64,000 bases of DNA, taken from the NCBI GenBank assembly GCA_000583135.1, contig JFBG01000083.1, positions 1 to 64,000 of the forward strand, given 5' to 3'. The DNA is from Thioalkalivibrio sp. HK1 (GTDB lineage Bacteria > Pseudomonadota > Gammaproteobacteria > HK1). This document shows positions 44,591-53,481 of the stretch, one piece after another; position 1 is the first letter of the stretch; each line of letters starts with the position of its first letter. Both the position numbers and the translations under genes were made by a program. Under the pieces are notes generated by a model. The model was given only the letters and a program-made list of their open reading frames with translations, was not told the DNA's origin and did no database searches.

Positions 44591-46588
44591 ATGCTCGAAG
44601 CCCTGACCCAAGCCGCAAGTTCGCTGGCCTCCTTGAATCATTTCATCTGGATGCTGACCGGGGTCTGCGTCGGCTTGGTGGTCGGCGTGATTCCGGGCTT
44701 GGGCGGGATCGCCGGGCTCTCCTTGCTCATCCCCTTCGTTTTCGGCATGGAGCCGACCGCCGCCTTGGGGATGCTGGTCGGTTTGGTCGCGGTCATCCCA
44801 ACGTCCGATACCTTCGCCTCGGTGCTGATGGGGATCCCCGGCTCCTCCGCCAGTCAAGCCACGGTTCTCGACGGTTTCCCCTTGGCCAGGAAGGGACAAG
44901 CGGCCCGGGCACTCTCGGCGGCTTTCGCTTCCTCGCTCTTCGGCGGGGTCATCGGGGCGCTGATCCTGACCGGTTTCGTCCTCATCGCCCGTCCGCTGAT
45001 CCTGACCTTCGGCGCCGCCGAACTCTTCATGCTCGCCCTCTTCGGCCTTTCGATGGTCGCCGCTTTGGCCGGGCGCAGTTTGGCGAAGGGCATCGCAGCC
45101 GGCGCGGTCGGTCTGCTGGCGGGATCGATCGGCGCCGCTCCGGCCACCGGGGAATTCCGCATGATCTTCGATTTCGAATATCTCTACGACGGCATTCCGC
45201 TGGTGGTGATGGGGCTGGGGCTGTTCGCGATTCCGGAAATCGTCGATCTATTGCGCAAGAACCGATCCATCGCCGCCAACGCACTGCTCGGCCAGGGCTG
45301 GATCGCCGGACTGCGGGATTGGACGCGCAACACCTTCTTGAGCGTCCGCTGCGCCGGGTTCGGGGCCATCATCGGGGCGATCCCGGGGCTGGGCGGCTCG
45401 GTCGTCGACTGGATCACCTACGGTCATGCCGTGCAAACCTGCAAGAAAAACCCCGAATTCGGCAAGGGCGATATCCGCGGGGTGATCGCCCCGGAAAGCG
45501 CCAACAACGCCATGCAGGGCGGCACATTGCTACCGACGATCCTCTTCGGCATCCCCGGATCGGGGTCGATGGCGGTCTTCCTCGGGGGCATGATCTTGAT
45601 CGGGATCGAGCCCGGACCGGCCTTGGCCGACGCCGAACTCGGCATCACCTACACCATCATTTGGTCGCTGGCGGTGGCCAATATCATGGGGGCGGGAATC
45701 TGCTTTCTTCTTGCACCCCCCATCGCCCGCCTCACCACGGTCCCCTTCGCATGGCTGGCTCCGTGCATGATCGCCTTGGTCTGCTTCGCCGCCTTTCAGG
45801 CCACGCGCGATATCGCCGACCTCGTGGCCCTCGTCGCGATCGGGGCTTTGGGGATCTTGATGAAGCGTTTCGGTTGGCCACGCCCGGCGCTCCTGATCGG
45901 CTATGTGCTCGCCCCCCAAGCGGAGACCTATTTCTACCAAGCCTTGCAATTCAACCCCCAATACGGCGGCTTCGGGATGCTCTTGCGTCCCGGAGTGATC
46001 GTCATCGCCGCCCTGACACTGGCTTCGCTGTGGTTCGGTCTGCGGCGGCGGGTCAAGGAAATCGACACCGTCGGCGCCGGCGGCGAGGAAAAAGAGGCGC
46101 ATGCCACCCGCTTCGAGCAGATCGGCTTCACCTTGGCGATGGCGGGATTTTGCCTGCTCGCTTGGAGCGATGCTTCGTCGCATACCTTCCTGGGAAGGAT
46201 CTTCCCCGCCGGAGCGGCCGCGCTGGGACTCGTCTTTTGCCTCGCCTTGGCATGGCGTTTATGGCGCGGGCCTTCCCGCCATCCGGCATTTTTCGATCTT
46301 GAAATCACCGGAGATCATGTCGGCAAGAAAGAAAGCGGCCGGATGTGGTCGGGGTGGCTATGGCTGGCGGGCCTGATCGCAGGCGCCGCCGTGGTCGGCT
46401 TTTATGCGGCGATGATCCTTTTCTTTCTCGCCTTCTTGCGGTGGCGAACGAAAGCGACATGGACCGGAACGCTGTGCCTGACCGGGGCCGCCTCGGCCTT
46501 CTTGCTGGGGCTTGCATGGATGCTCAGCCTGCACTTTCCGCGCGGCCTTGTGCAAAATGCCTACGACCTGCCTTGGCCTTTTCGATAA
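44591..46588 (+). CDS. tctA: TctA-TctB fusion, tripartite tricarboxylate transporter permease
   Basis: A 665-residue membrane protein in which the large TctA permease (about 1-495) is joined to a TctB-like small subunit (about 515-660). TctA motifs: GVIPGLGGIAGLSLLIPF, VLMGIPGSSASQATVLDG, a second IPGLGG in IIGAIPGLGGSVVDWITY, GVIAPESANNAMQGGTLLP and ILFGIPGSGSMAVFLGG. The C-terminal section, with four helices and RMWSGWLWLAGLIAGAA, has the size and topology of TctB. These are normally two genes; the fusion fixes a 1:1 stoichiometry. It imports a di- or tricarboxylate with protons or sodium. The gene follows an attenuator after tctC. Confidence 0.9.
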   Translation: MLEALTQAASSLASLNHFIWMLTGVCVGLVVGVIPGLGGIAGLSLLIPFVFGMEPTAALGMLVGLVAVIPTSDTFASVLMGIPGSSASQATVLDGFPLARKGQAARALSAAFASSLFGGVIGALILTGFVLIARPLILTFGAAELFMLALFGLSMVAALAGRSLAKGIAAGAVGLLAGSIGAAPATGEFRMIFDFEYLYDGIPLVVMGLGLFAIPEIVDLLRKNRSIAANALLGQGWIAGLRDWTRNTFLSVRCAGFGAIIGAIPGLGGSVVDWITYGHAVQTCKKNPEFGKGDIRGVIAPESANNAMQGGTLLPTILFGIPGSGSMAVFLGGMILIGIEPGPALADAELGITYTIIWSLAVANIMGAGICFLLAPPIARLTTVPFAWLAPCMIALVCFAAFQATRDIADLVALVAIGALGILMKRFGWPRPALLIGYVLAPQAETYFYQALQFNPQYGGFGMLLRPGVIVIAALTLASLWFGLRRRVKEIDTVGAGGEEKEAHATRFEQIGFTLAMAGFCLLAWSDASSHTFLGRIFPAGAAALGLVFCLALAWRLWRGPSRHPAFFDLEITGDHVGKKESGRMWSGWLWLAGLIAGAAVVGFYAAMILFFLAFLRWRTKATWTGTLCLTGAASAFLLGLAWMLSLHFPRGLVQNAYDLPWPFR

Positions 46589-46640
46589 GCCGAGAATCTC
46601 CAATCCGAGAACACCCAAGCCGAGCGGCGCCGAATCTCGC

Positions 46641-46692
46641 TTTCGATATTGGCCCTCGATATCGGCCCTCGATATCGGATATCCATATCGAG
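46641..46692. repeat. Short tandem CTCGATATCGGCC repeats
   Basis: Three imperfect copies of GGCCCTCGATATC (the first diverged, TTTCGATATTGGCC), ending in GATATCCATATCGAG, in the gap before the GalD-like gene. Such CGATATCG and GATCGATC words are frequent in other spacers of this window. Confidence 0.55.
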
Positions 46693-46747
46693 CATCGTCT
46701 TTTTTCCATCGAGCCCGATCAACACCGGTTACCAAGAGCCACAGCGC

Positions 46748-47854
46748 ATGAGCCAAACCCCCATCCCCTTTCTTTTTCTACGCGGCGGCACCTCGCGCGG
46801 ACCTTATTTCCGGCGTTCGGATCTGCCCGAGGATCGAGAACGACTGACGCAAGTCCTGATCTCAGCCTTGGGCGCCGGCCATCCCTTGAATATCGACGGA
46901 ATCGGGGGCGGAGCCTCGGTGACCACCAAGGTGGCGATGCTGTCATCGGCGAAAGAGGCCGGATACGATATCGACTATTTCTTCGCCCAAGTGGGGGTCG
47001 ACGATCGATCCGTCGACTATCGACCCACCTGCGGCAATATCCTGTCCGGAGTCGGCCCGGCGGCGATCGAAATGGGGCTCGTCGAGGCTCGAGACGAAAC
47101 CACCACGGTGCGCATTCGATCGGTGAATACCGGAGCGCGAATCGAATCCCTCGTTCGCACCCCCGAAGGACGGGTCGTCTACGAGGGCGCTGCCCGCATC
47201 GACGGGGTTCCTGGCAGCGCTTCCCCGGTACGACTGAGTTTCATGGATACCGTCGGCTCCTTGACCGGTACGCTCATGCCGACGGGAAATGTCCGAGAGA
47301 CCATCCAAGGGATCGAACTCACCTGCATGGATGTGGCCATGCCGGTGGTCATGGCTCGGGCGCGGGATTTCGATCTATCGGGGCACGAGAGCGGAGAGGA
47401 TCTGAATCACCGCCCGGAGCTTCTGGCCAAGATGGAATCGGTGCGCATCGAAGCGGGCAAGCGCATGGGCTTGGGGGATGCAAGTCACTCCGTGGTCCCC
47501 AAATTCGCCCTGCTTGCGAAAGCGCGCTCCGGCGGCACCATCGCCGCTCGCTACTTCACGCCTTGGAAGTGTCATCCAAGCATGGCGGTCACCAGCGGAC
47601 AGTGCATCGCCGCTTGCGCCCTCACCCCGGGCACCGTGGCCGAGGATCTCGTCGCCCCGATACGAGAAAACCCCGCCCCGATACGCATCGAGCACCCGAT
47701 GGGCTTTTTCGATCTGCTGATGGATTACGAACGAAAAGATCGCGATATCCGGATCCGATCCGCAAGCCTGCTACGCACCGCACGCTTGCTGGCCCGAGGG
47801 GAGATCCTTATCCCCCGCTCGATCTGGGATCCGAAGGCCGAAAACTCGGCATGA
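46748..47854 (+). CDS. 4-oxalomesaconate tautomerase-like / PrpF-family isomerase
   Basis: A 368-residue protein of the PrpF/GalD diaminopimelate-epimerase fold. Blocks match Gal[52 protein letters not shown] (with the active-site cysteine in the TCGN turn), [11 protein letters not shown], a second half with [17 protein letters not shown] and the [11 protein letters not shown] loop with the partner cysteine. GalD isomerises 4-oxalomesaconate in gallate/protocatechuate meta-cleavage; PrpF isomerises aconitates. With a tricarboxylate transporter just upstream, an aconitate-like tricarboxylate is plausible (inference). Start by family N-terminus MSQTPIPFL. Confidence 0.86.
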   Translation: MSQTPIPFLFLRGGTSRGPYFRRSDLPEDRERLTQVLISALGAGHPLNIDGIGGGASVTTKVAMLSSAKEAGYDIDYFFAQVGVDDRSVDYRPTCGNILSGVGPAAIEMGLVEARDETTTVRIRSVNTGARIESLVRTPEGRVVYEGAARIDGVPGSASPVRLSFMDTVGSLTGTLMPTGNVRETIQGIELTCMDVAMPVVMARARDFDLSGHESGEDLNHRPELLAKMESVRIEAGKRMGLGDASHSVVPKFALLAKARSGGTIAARYFTPWKCHPSMAVTSGQCIAACALTPGTVAEDLVAPIRENPAPIRIEHPMGFFDLLMDYERKDRDIRIRSASLLRTARLLARGEILIPRSIWDPKAENSA

Positions 47855-47912
47855 GCCTGCGCTTTGCCGCCGAAGATTTCCATTCCCCGAGCGATTCGAC
47901 TTCCCTGGCGCG

Positions 47913-48353
47913 ATGACTCCTTCCACCGACAAACTCAAGTCCGAACCCGGCGACGAGGGGTTGGAGAGCGCGGTCGAAAAACTGCGAATCCGCCAGATCA
48001 GGCGCCATATCCTGCTCTGCAGCGATCAGAGCGAGCCCAAATGCTGCCCGAAGACCCTCGGCTTGGCTTCGTGGGACTATCTGAAAAAGCGCTTGGCCGA
48101 TCTCGGGCTGAGCGAAGCCCAAGGCGTCTATCGCAGCAAAGTCAATTGCCTGCGCGTTTGCCTTCACGGACCGATCGCCCTCGTCTATCCCGATGGCATC
48201 TGGTATCGTTCGTGCACCCCTTCGGTGCTCGAACGCATCATCCAAGAACATCTGATCGGGGGGCGACCGGTCGAAGAATATATCTTCGCCTTTCGACCCC
48301 TGCCTTCGCCCACGGGCGATCCCTCGCCGATCCACCGAAACGAAGCACCATGA
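47913..48353 (+). CDS. Thioredoxin-fold [2Fe-2S] ferredoxin
   Basis: A 146-residue protein of the thioredoxin-like [2Fe-2S] ferredoxin family. The [16 protein letters not shown] block, then [30 protein letters not shown] and [17 protein letters not shown], match the family, which binds a 2Fe-2S cluster with four cysteines (in the first block and in NCLRVCLHG). It is an electron carrier. It ends with a 4-bp ATGA overlap with the next dehydrogenase, which strongly suggests they work together, for instance as electron transfer to or from an oxidative step of the same pathway (inference). Confidence 0.86.
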   Translation: MTPSTDKLKSEPGDEGLESAVEKLRIRQIRRHILLCSDQSEPKCCPKTLGLASWDYLKKRLADLGLSEAQGVYRSKVNCLRVCLHGPIALVYPDGIWYRSCTPSVLERIIQEHLIGGRPVEEYIFAFRPLPSPTGDPSPIHRNEAP

Positions 48354-49348
48354 CCACGACCGACGACCTTGGAAGCCGCGCCTTGCGCATCGCGATGATC
48401 GCCACCGGCCGAATCGCCGATCGATCCTTGGCCCCGGCCATCGCCGGATCGTCCGAGGTGGAGCTGTGGAGCGTATTCAGCCGCGACCTCGGGCGCGCCC
48501 GCGACTTCGCCCAGCGCCACCGGGCCGCCGCCCCCGATCCCGCCTTCGACGACCTCGCAGCGCTGCTGGCCGATCCGGATCTGGATGCGGTGCTGATCGC
48601 ATCCCCCGATGGCTTGCACGCCGGTCAATGCCTCGAGGCGGCGAAGGCGGGCAAGCACGTCCTGTGCGAAAAACCGATGGCGACCACCTCGGCCGACGCC
48701 GAAAAAATGAACGCCGCTTGCCGGGAAGCCGGAGTCAAACTGGGGATCGCCTACCACCTTCGCTGGCATCGAGGGCATCGCATCCTCCACCATAAGGTAC
48801 AGGCCGGGGAATTCGGCACCTTGCGACATTTACGCGTGCAATGGCCGATCCTCGCCGACCCCTCCAACTGGCGCGCCCGCCCCGAAGTCGGGCAATGGTG
48901 GGGGCTGGCCGCCGTCGGCACCCACTGCATCGATCAGATCCGCTGGATGATGCGTCCCTCGTGCGGTGAGATCCTTCGCCAAGGAGCGCAAATCACCCGT
49001 CGGGTGCATCGAGGGCCGCATGACGAAACCGCCCTTATCCACTTCGAATTCGAATCCGGAGCCACGGCGGAGTTATGCACATCGGTCCTCTTCGATGCCC
49101 CGAGGCGCATGGAGATCTACGGCAGCGATGGCTATGCGATCTGCGAAAATACCTTGGGGATGCAAGGGACGGGCTCCATTTGCACCCACGAAGGTGACCT
49201 CCCCTTCTCGATCGTCGACCCTTACGCCGAAGAGATCGAGGATTTTTCGGCATCGATTCGAGAGGATCGCAATCCCGAGGTCGATGGCGAGGAGGGTTTG
49301 CGCAATATCGAGCTGATCGAGCGAGCCATCGCTTCGGGCTCGCCTTAG
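48350..49348 (+). CDS. Gfo/Idh/MocA family NAD(P)-dependent dehydrogenase
   Basis: A 332-residue protein. The N-terminal Rossmann fold ([25 protein letters not shown]), the [15 protein letters not shown] block and the signature [10 protein letters not shown] with its catalytic Lys define the Gfo/Idh/MocA family. The C-terminal domain has HLRWHRGHR and [18 protein letters not shown] (His/Asp of the active site). Such enzymes oxidise sugars, inositol or related polyols, or reduce ketones. It overlaps the ferredoxin gene by 4 bp (ATGA) and ends the operon starting with TctC and the GalD-like enzyme. Substrate unknown. Confidence 0.88.
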   Translation: MTTTDDLGSRALRIAMIATGRIADRSLAPAIAGSSEVELWSVFSRDLGRARDFAQRHRAAAPDPAFDDLAALLADPDLDAVLIASPDGLHAGQCLEAAKAGKHVLCEKPMATTSADAEKMNAACREAGVKLGIAYHLRWHRGHRILHHKVQAGEFGTLRHLRVQWPILADPSNWRARPEVGQWWGLAAVGTHCIDQIRWMMRPSCGEILRQGAQITRRVHRGPHDETALIHFEFESGATAELCTSVLFDAPRRMEIYGSDGYAICENTLGMQGTGSICTHEGDLPFSIVDPYAEEIEDFSASIREDRNPEVDGEEGLRNIELIERAIASGSP

Positions 49349-49501
49349 GAAACGACCTCTGCCCGATCTTCCTCGCTTCGAAGAGGATCGGATTCGGCCA
49401 CTGTAAAAAAACTCCGCCCGCCGATGTCGGCAATCGATCATCGATAGTCGACCGACAAGGATCGACGGCGCCGGCCGGCGATCATCAGCCAGACAAGCGA
49501 T

Positions 49502-51001
49502 ATGAATCCACTGGAATATCCGGGCTATCTGACAAGCCTCGTCGATCGCCTGCTCTTCTCGCCGAACGATACCCGATGGCTCGAGATCGCCCGCAGCGTC
49601 AATCCCGACGATATCGGGATATCGATTTCGGCGCTGGCCAATTCCGCGGCGTTGCACGCAAAGACCCACGCCTACGCTTTATGGGGAATCGAGGATCGTC
49701 GCCGGACAATCACGGGGACGCGCTTTACTCCCCTTGCCATGAAAAAAGGCGACGAGCCGCTCGCTCATTGGCTAGGGCGCCTGATCAAACCGCAAATCGA
49801 TTTTCGCTTTTGCAAGGCGACGATCGGTGGCTTGCAGGTCATCGTCTTGCAAGTCGGTCATGCCTTCAAACGACCGGCGACCTTCAAAGGGATCGAATAT
49901 GTCCGCAACGACGGTCGCGCGATCTGCATCGACGAGAAGCCCTCGTTGAAGCAACGACTGCTCGACATCCTCGACGAGGCCCCTTTCGAGGAGGATATCG
50001 CCAAGGATCGGGTAGAAGGCGGTCGCATCATGCGCCTGCTCGATATCCCGACTTGGTTTCGCCTAGCGGGGCTGGCGGCGATCACCGACGAGCGAATCGT
50101 CTTTCAGATGCTGCACAAAGCCGGTCTTATCCGGGCCGGGGGCCGATATGTCGATATCACCAATCTCGGAGCGCTGCTGCTCGCCCGGAATCTATCGCAA
50201 TTCGATCACCTGAAACACAAGATGGTGAGGATCGTTCGATATCGGGGCCGGGATCGAAAACGCCCTTGCGAGCGGCCGCCGCACCGAAAAGGCTATGCCT
50301 TGGGTTTCGCCTCGCTCGCAAAGCGAATACGAAGCCTGCTCCCCAAGACAAGTGCCTTTGCGACCGGCCATCCTCGCCCCGATGCCGGTCTCGAAGCGGC
50401 CATTCGCGAACTATTGATCAACGCCCTCGTCCATCAGGACTTGCGCATCATCGACGAAGGACCGCAAGTGGACGTCTTCGACGATCGTATCGAGTTCACC
50501 AACCCCGGCAAAGCGGTGATGGATCCTGCGCGTTTCGTGGACTCGCCCCCCGAATACCGAAACGAGGCCTTGGCTTCGCAAACGCGGGGACTGGGAATTC
50601 GAGCGGCGTGGGATAGCGGCCTCGATAAGGTGATCGCCATCGCAGAGAGATTGCACTTACCGCCGCCGCTTTTCGAGGAGACATCGAAGGGCACCAAGGC
50701 GACGCTCTATGCGCCGAGGGCATCGATGGAGATGAGCGGCGGCGAAAGACTTCGGGCCTGCTACCAACATGCCTGCTTGCGTCAGATCACCGGCCAAACG
50801 ATGACCTGCGCCTCCTTTCGAAGGCGGATGGGATTCGAAGAGGACGAGAATGGAACGAAGGCGAGCGCCCGCATTTTAAAAAAGGCGAGCGATGCCGGTC
50901 TTGTGGCCTTGGAGACAATCGACGGCGACCAAGACCACCGAAGAGAATCGTGGCTTCCTTTTTGGGCCCCTCGCAAATCCAACTTCATCGCCTTGGAGTG
51001 A
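49502..51001 (+). CDS. ATP-binding protein with AlbA_2/Schlafen-like and HATPase domains
   Basis: A 499-residue protein. Residues about 20-155 resemble the AlbA_2 (Schlafen) domain: ISISALANSAALHAKTHAYAL, LWGIEDRRR, and FKGIEYVRNDGR. Residues about 285-430 fit an HATPase_c_4 domain, with the Bergerat-like AIRELLINALVHQDLRI (N-box), VDVFDDRIEFTNPG (G1) and RGLGIRAAWDSGLDKV. Such proteins are annotated as transcriptional regulators or RecG-like, and some act in anti-phage or stress systems. The C-terminal part is likely winged-helix. It stands alone on its strand, with no toxin or regulator partner visible. Cytoplasmic. Confidence 0.82.
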   Translation: MNPLEYPGYLTSLVDRLLFSPNDTRWLEIARSVNPDDIGISISALANSAALHAKTHAYALWGIEDRRRTITGTRFTPLAMKKGDEPLAHWLGRLIKPQIDFRFCKATIGGLQVIVLQVGHAFKRPATFKGIEYVRNDGRAICIDEKPSLKQRLLDILDEAPFEEDIAKDRVEGGRIMRLLDIPTWFRLAGLAAITDERIVFQMLHKAGLIRAGGRYVDITNLGALLLARNLSQFDHLKHKMVRIVRYRGRDRKRPCERPPHRKGYALGFASLAKRIRSLLPKTSAFATGHPRPDAGLEAAIRELLINALVHQDLRIIDEGPQVDVFDDRIEFTNPGKAVMDPARFVDSPPEYRNEALASQTRGLGIRAAWDSGLDKVIAIAERLHLPPPLFEETSKGTKATLYAPRASMEMSGGERLRACYQHACLRQITGQTMTCASFRRRMGFEEDENGTKASARILKKASDAGLVALETIDGDQDHRRESWLPFWAPRKSNFIALE

Positions 51002-51197
51002 ATGCATCTCGATCTTCGACGTCGTTCATCGATGACAAGCCGATGACTCGATCATCGATCCTTCGACGGCGCCGAGCGATTCTCCTTGCTGCGTATCGTC
51101 GGGGGCGGACGCATCTTCGAGTGCGATCCCACCCTTCGGTCGGATCGAGATGCGAAAAAGAAAAAGCGCACGGATGATCGAAAGATTCGGGTCCGCT

Positions 51198-51902
51198 TTA
51201 AGCATCGCAGGCCAATATCCGCTCCCCCAAGGGCTGCACCGGACGATGGCTGTCGGGATAGACCGCCCCGTAAGCGGCGATTTGCGCCGACGAAAGGCTC
51301 GATGGCTCGGTCATCACCAGCCACCGCACCCCCTCTTTGCATGGCGGGGTCGTCAACGACCCCCGATAGCGCCAAGTGCTGCGTCGCACCGGCAGGAGGC
51401 TCGCCGGATCCACGGTGGCCGGCGACTCATCGACCCCGATGCCGTCGCTTTCCTTTCCTTTGCGCAGGTGGCGCCAGATCGGATCGAAGGCGTGATTGTG
51501 CGCCCCTTCCTCCAACAAGACCCCGATCACGCAGATATCCCCCTCCTTCGATCGATGCACCAAGTGCAGCTCCATGGCCAAACGGCGCCCATCGATCAAG
51601 TGCTCGCTGCCATGATGGAAATGCAGTTGCACCAGATCGTAGCGAATGCCATCGATACGAATGCCGCCACCCGATGCACAGTTCAGCTGCAGCGTGGTGC
51701 CGGTATCGATGACATCGCCGACTCCTGCCCTGACCTGCCGATAATCGAATTCGATCGGAGAAAGAGGCAATCTCTCGGGCTGTGCAAGATCGATCGGCGA
51801 TTGCTCCTTGCCGCAATCGCATAAAGAGAACTCCGAGCGCAATCCACCCCAACAGGAAGGGCCGATGGCACCTGCATAACCCCAAACCACGCTATCGGAC
51901 AT
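51198..51902 (-). CDS. Alpha-carbonic anhydrase without signal peptide
   Basis: A 234-residue alpha-class carbonic anhydrase, hydrating CO2 to bicarbonate. QSPIDL, then VQLHFHHGSEHLIDG (zinc His of HFH) and AMELHLVH (third zinc ligand) are intact, as are RGSLTTPPCKEGVRWLV near the substrate pocket. Bacterial alpha enzymes are usually secreted to the periplasm, but this one starts directly with WGYAGAIGP and has no hydrophobic leader, suggesting a cytoplasmic enzyme or a start misplaced upstream (no better start was found). The gene lies 41 bp from the SDR gene and may share its transcript. Confidence 0.87.
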   Translation of the reverse strand: MSDSVVWGYAGAIGPSCWGGLRSEFSLCDCGKEQSPIDLAQPERLPLSPIEFDYRQVRAGVGDVIDTGTTLQLNCASGGGIRIDGIRYDLVQLHFHHGSEHLIDGRRLAMELHLVHRSKEGDICVIGVLLEEGAHNHAFDPIWRHLRKGKESDGIGVDESPATVDPASLLPVRRSTWRYRGSLTTPPCKEGVRWLVMTEPSSLSSAQIAAYGAVYPDSHRPVQPLGERILACDA

Positions 51903-51943
51903 CGTCCTTCGATCCCCTCCTGGCCGCTATCGGATGGCCGCCA

Positions 51944-52651
51944 TCAAATCGATCGGGTGATTCCGCCATCGGCGCGAATATTCTGACCGGTGATATAGCC
52001 GCCACCGGGGCCGACGAGAAAGGCGATGAGCTCGGCGATCTCCCCCGTCCTTCCATAGCGCCGCATCGGGATGCGCTCGCGAAACTCAGGTTTTTCCGGC
52101 AGGCTGTCGATGAAACCGGGAAGAACGTTGTTGATGCGAATATTATCGGCGGCGTAGCGGTCGGCGAAGAGTTTGGTCCACGCCGCAAGCCCGGCGCGAA
52201 ACACGCCCGAGGTCGGAAAAACGGGGTCGGGCTCGAAGGCGGCGAAGGTCGAGATATTGACGATCGCCCCCGCCCTTTGCCGTTGCATGATCGGGGCGAC
52301 CAAGCGGATCGGGCGCACTGCGCTGAGGAAATAGACCTCCATCCCCTTTTGCCAATCCTCGTCCGAAAGATCGAGCAGATCCGCCCGAGGGCCGTGACCG
52401 GCACTGTTGACCAGAGCATCCACTCGCCCCCAACGTTCCATGGTCATATCGACAAGACGCTGCAGATCCTCCGAAGAGCCATTCGATCCGGTCACCCCGA
52501 TACCCCCGAGATCGTTGGCCAGCGCTTCCCCCCGACCGGAAGAGGAGAGAATGGCCACATCGAAACCGTCCGCCGCCAGCCTGCGGGCGGCGCCGGCCCC
52601 CATGCCGCTGCCGGCGGCGGTGATGATCGCAACCCTCTTCGATTGGCTCAT
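51944..52651 (-). CDS. Atypical SDR-family protein lacking the YxxxK catalytic pair
   Basis: A 235-residue short-chain dehydrogenase/reductase. The nucleotide motif is AAGSGMGAGAARRLAADG, with LVNSAG and the C-terminal GGGYITGQNIRADGG. The catalytic tetrad normally reads Tyr-x-x-x-Lys; here the aligned segment is TSGVFRAGLAAWTK, so Tyr is Ser and Lys is Arg. The upstream Ser (IVNIST) is present. It is likely a family member with altered or lost redox activity, perhaps binding NAD(P) or a substrate without reduction. It is 378 bp from the divergent VOC and enolase-superfamily genes and may belong to their pathway. Confidence 0.85.
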   Translation of the reverse strand: MSQSKRVAIITAAGSGMGAGAARRLAADGFDVAILSSSGRGEALANDLGGIGVTGSNGSSEDLQRLVDMTMERWGRVDALVNSAGHGPRADLLDLSDEDWQKGMEVYFLSAVRPIRLVAPIMQRQRAGAIVNISTFAAFEPDPVFPTSGVFRAGLAAWTKLFADRYAADNIRINNVLPGFIDSLPEKPEFRERIPMRRYGRTGEIAELIAFLVGPGGGYITGQNIRADGGITRSI

Positions 52652-53029
52652 GGTCTTGTGGGTTCCTCGTATTCCATCGAGAACGCTTTGCGGCTTTTTC
52701 GAAGGCCGAAGGAGTCCATCGGCGATGCAAAATAACGCCGTACGCGATGCCCCATCGAGCGCAGCGAGAATCCTCGATGCGATGGCTCGAGAAATTCCCG
52801 CTATGCTCGAGCCCACCGCTTTCGGGGGCGATTGTACCTTCGAAAACGAATCCCCCGGCATCGAGCCGAGGGCGGAAGGGGCGATACATTTCGCTCTTTC
52901 ACTCCTTACGATTTTGTTGACATTCTCCTTGCAAGGGAAGCGATGACCGAGCCCTTCATCGGCCGGATCCCAAAAGAGCGAAGGGTTCGGTCGCTCCGAT
53001 CGAACATGACTTGAGATAAAGGACAGCGA
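52652..53029. promoter_or_regulatory. 378-bp divergent intergenic region, SDR / VOC
   Basis: Separates divergent starts. No gene is seen. It must include promoters for both sides; no clear operator was found. Confidence 0.35.
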
Positions 53030-53440
53030 ATGATCAGCCATCTCGACCACTTGGTACTGACCGTCAGCGATATCGAGTCATCGGTGGCGTTTTACCGACG
53101 AACGCTGATGATGCGCGACAGTCATTTCGCCCAAGGACGCCGCGCCCTTCACTTCGGATCCCAAAAGATCAATTTGCAGCGTTTGGGTCAGGAAAAGAGA
53201 AATCGGGCCGCGGTCGGATCCGGCGATCTCTGCCTGATCACGACTTGGACCTTGGATCGGGTGATCGCTCACCTCAAAATCGAGGGGGTCGATATCCTCG
53301 AAGGTCCGGTCGCGAAAACCGGAGCGATGGGAGCGATGCAATCGATCTATTTTTGCGACCCCGACGGGAATCTGATCGAGATCAGCCGCTATGACGATGA
53401 CGGGCTCAATATCGATAGCGCATCCGATCCCGAGGCTTAG
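53030..53440 (+). CDS. VOC (glyoxalase/bleomycin-resistance) family protein
   Basis: A 136-residue vicinal-oxygen-chelate protein with two beta-alpha-beta-beta-beta units: ISHLDHLVLTVSDIESSVAF with the metal His of LDHLVL, then LHFGSQKINLQ, and QSIYFCDPDGNLIEISRY with the metal Glu. This subgroup (small, single domain) includes dioxygenases and glyoxalase-like isomerases. AAAGGA precedes the ATG. It is 41 bp before the mandelate-racemase-family gene, so the two are likely one operon. The substrate is unknown. Confidence 0.86.
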   Translation: MISHLDHLVLTVSDIESSVAFYRRTLMMRDSHFAQGRRALHFGSQKINLQRLGQEKRNRAAVGSGDLCLITTWTLDRVIAHLKIEGVDILEGPVAKTGAMGAMQSIYFCDPDGNLIEISRYDDDGLNIDSASDPEA

Positions 53441-53481
53441 GCGACGATCCGCGACAAGACCGAGACAAGGTGACATCCATC

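Noticed and set aside
46649..46747. An N-terminal extension of the GalD-like protein from 46649
   Set aside because: It lies in the repeat-bearing spacer, and family similarity starts at MSQTP (46748).
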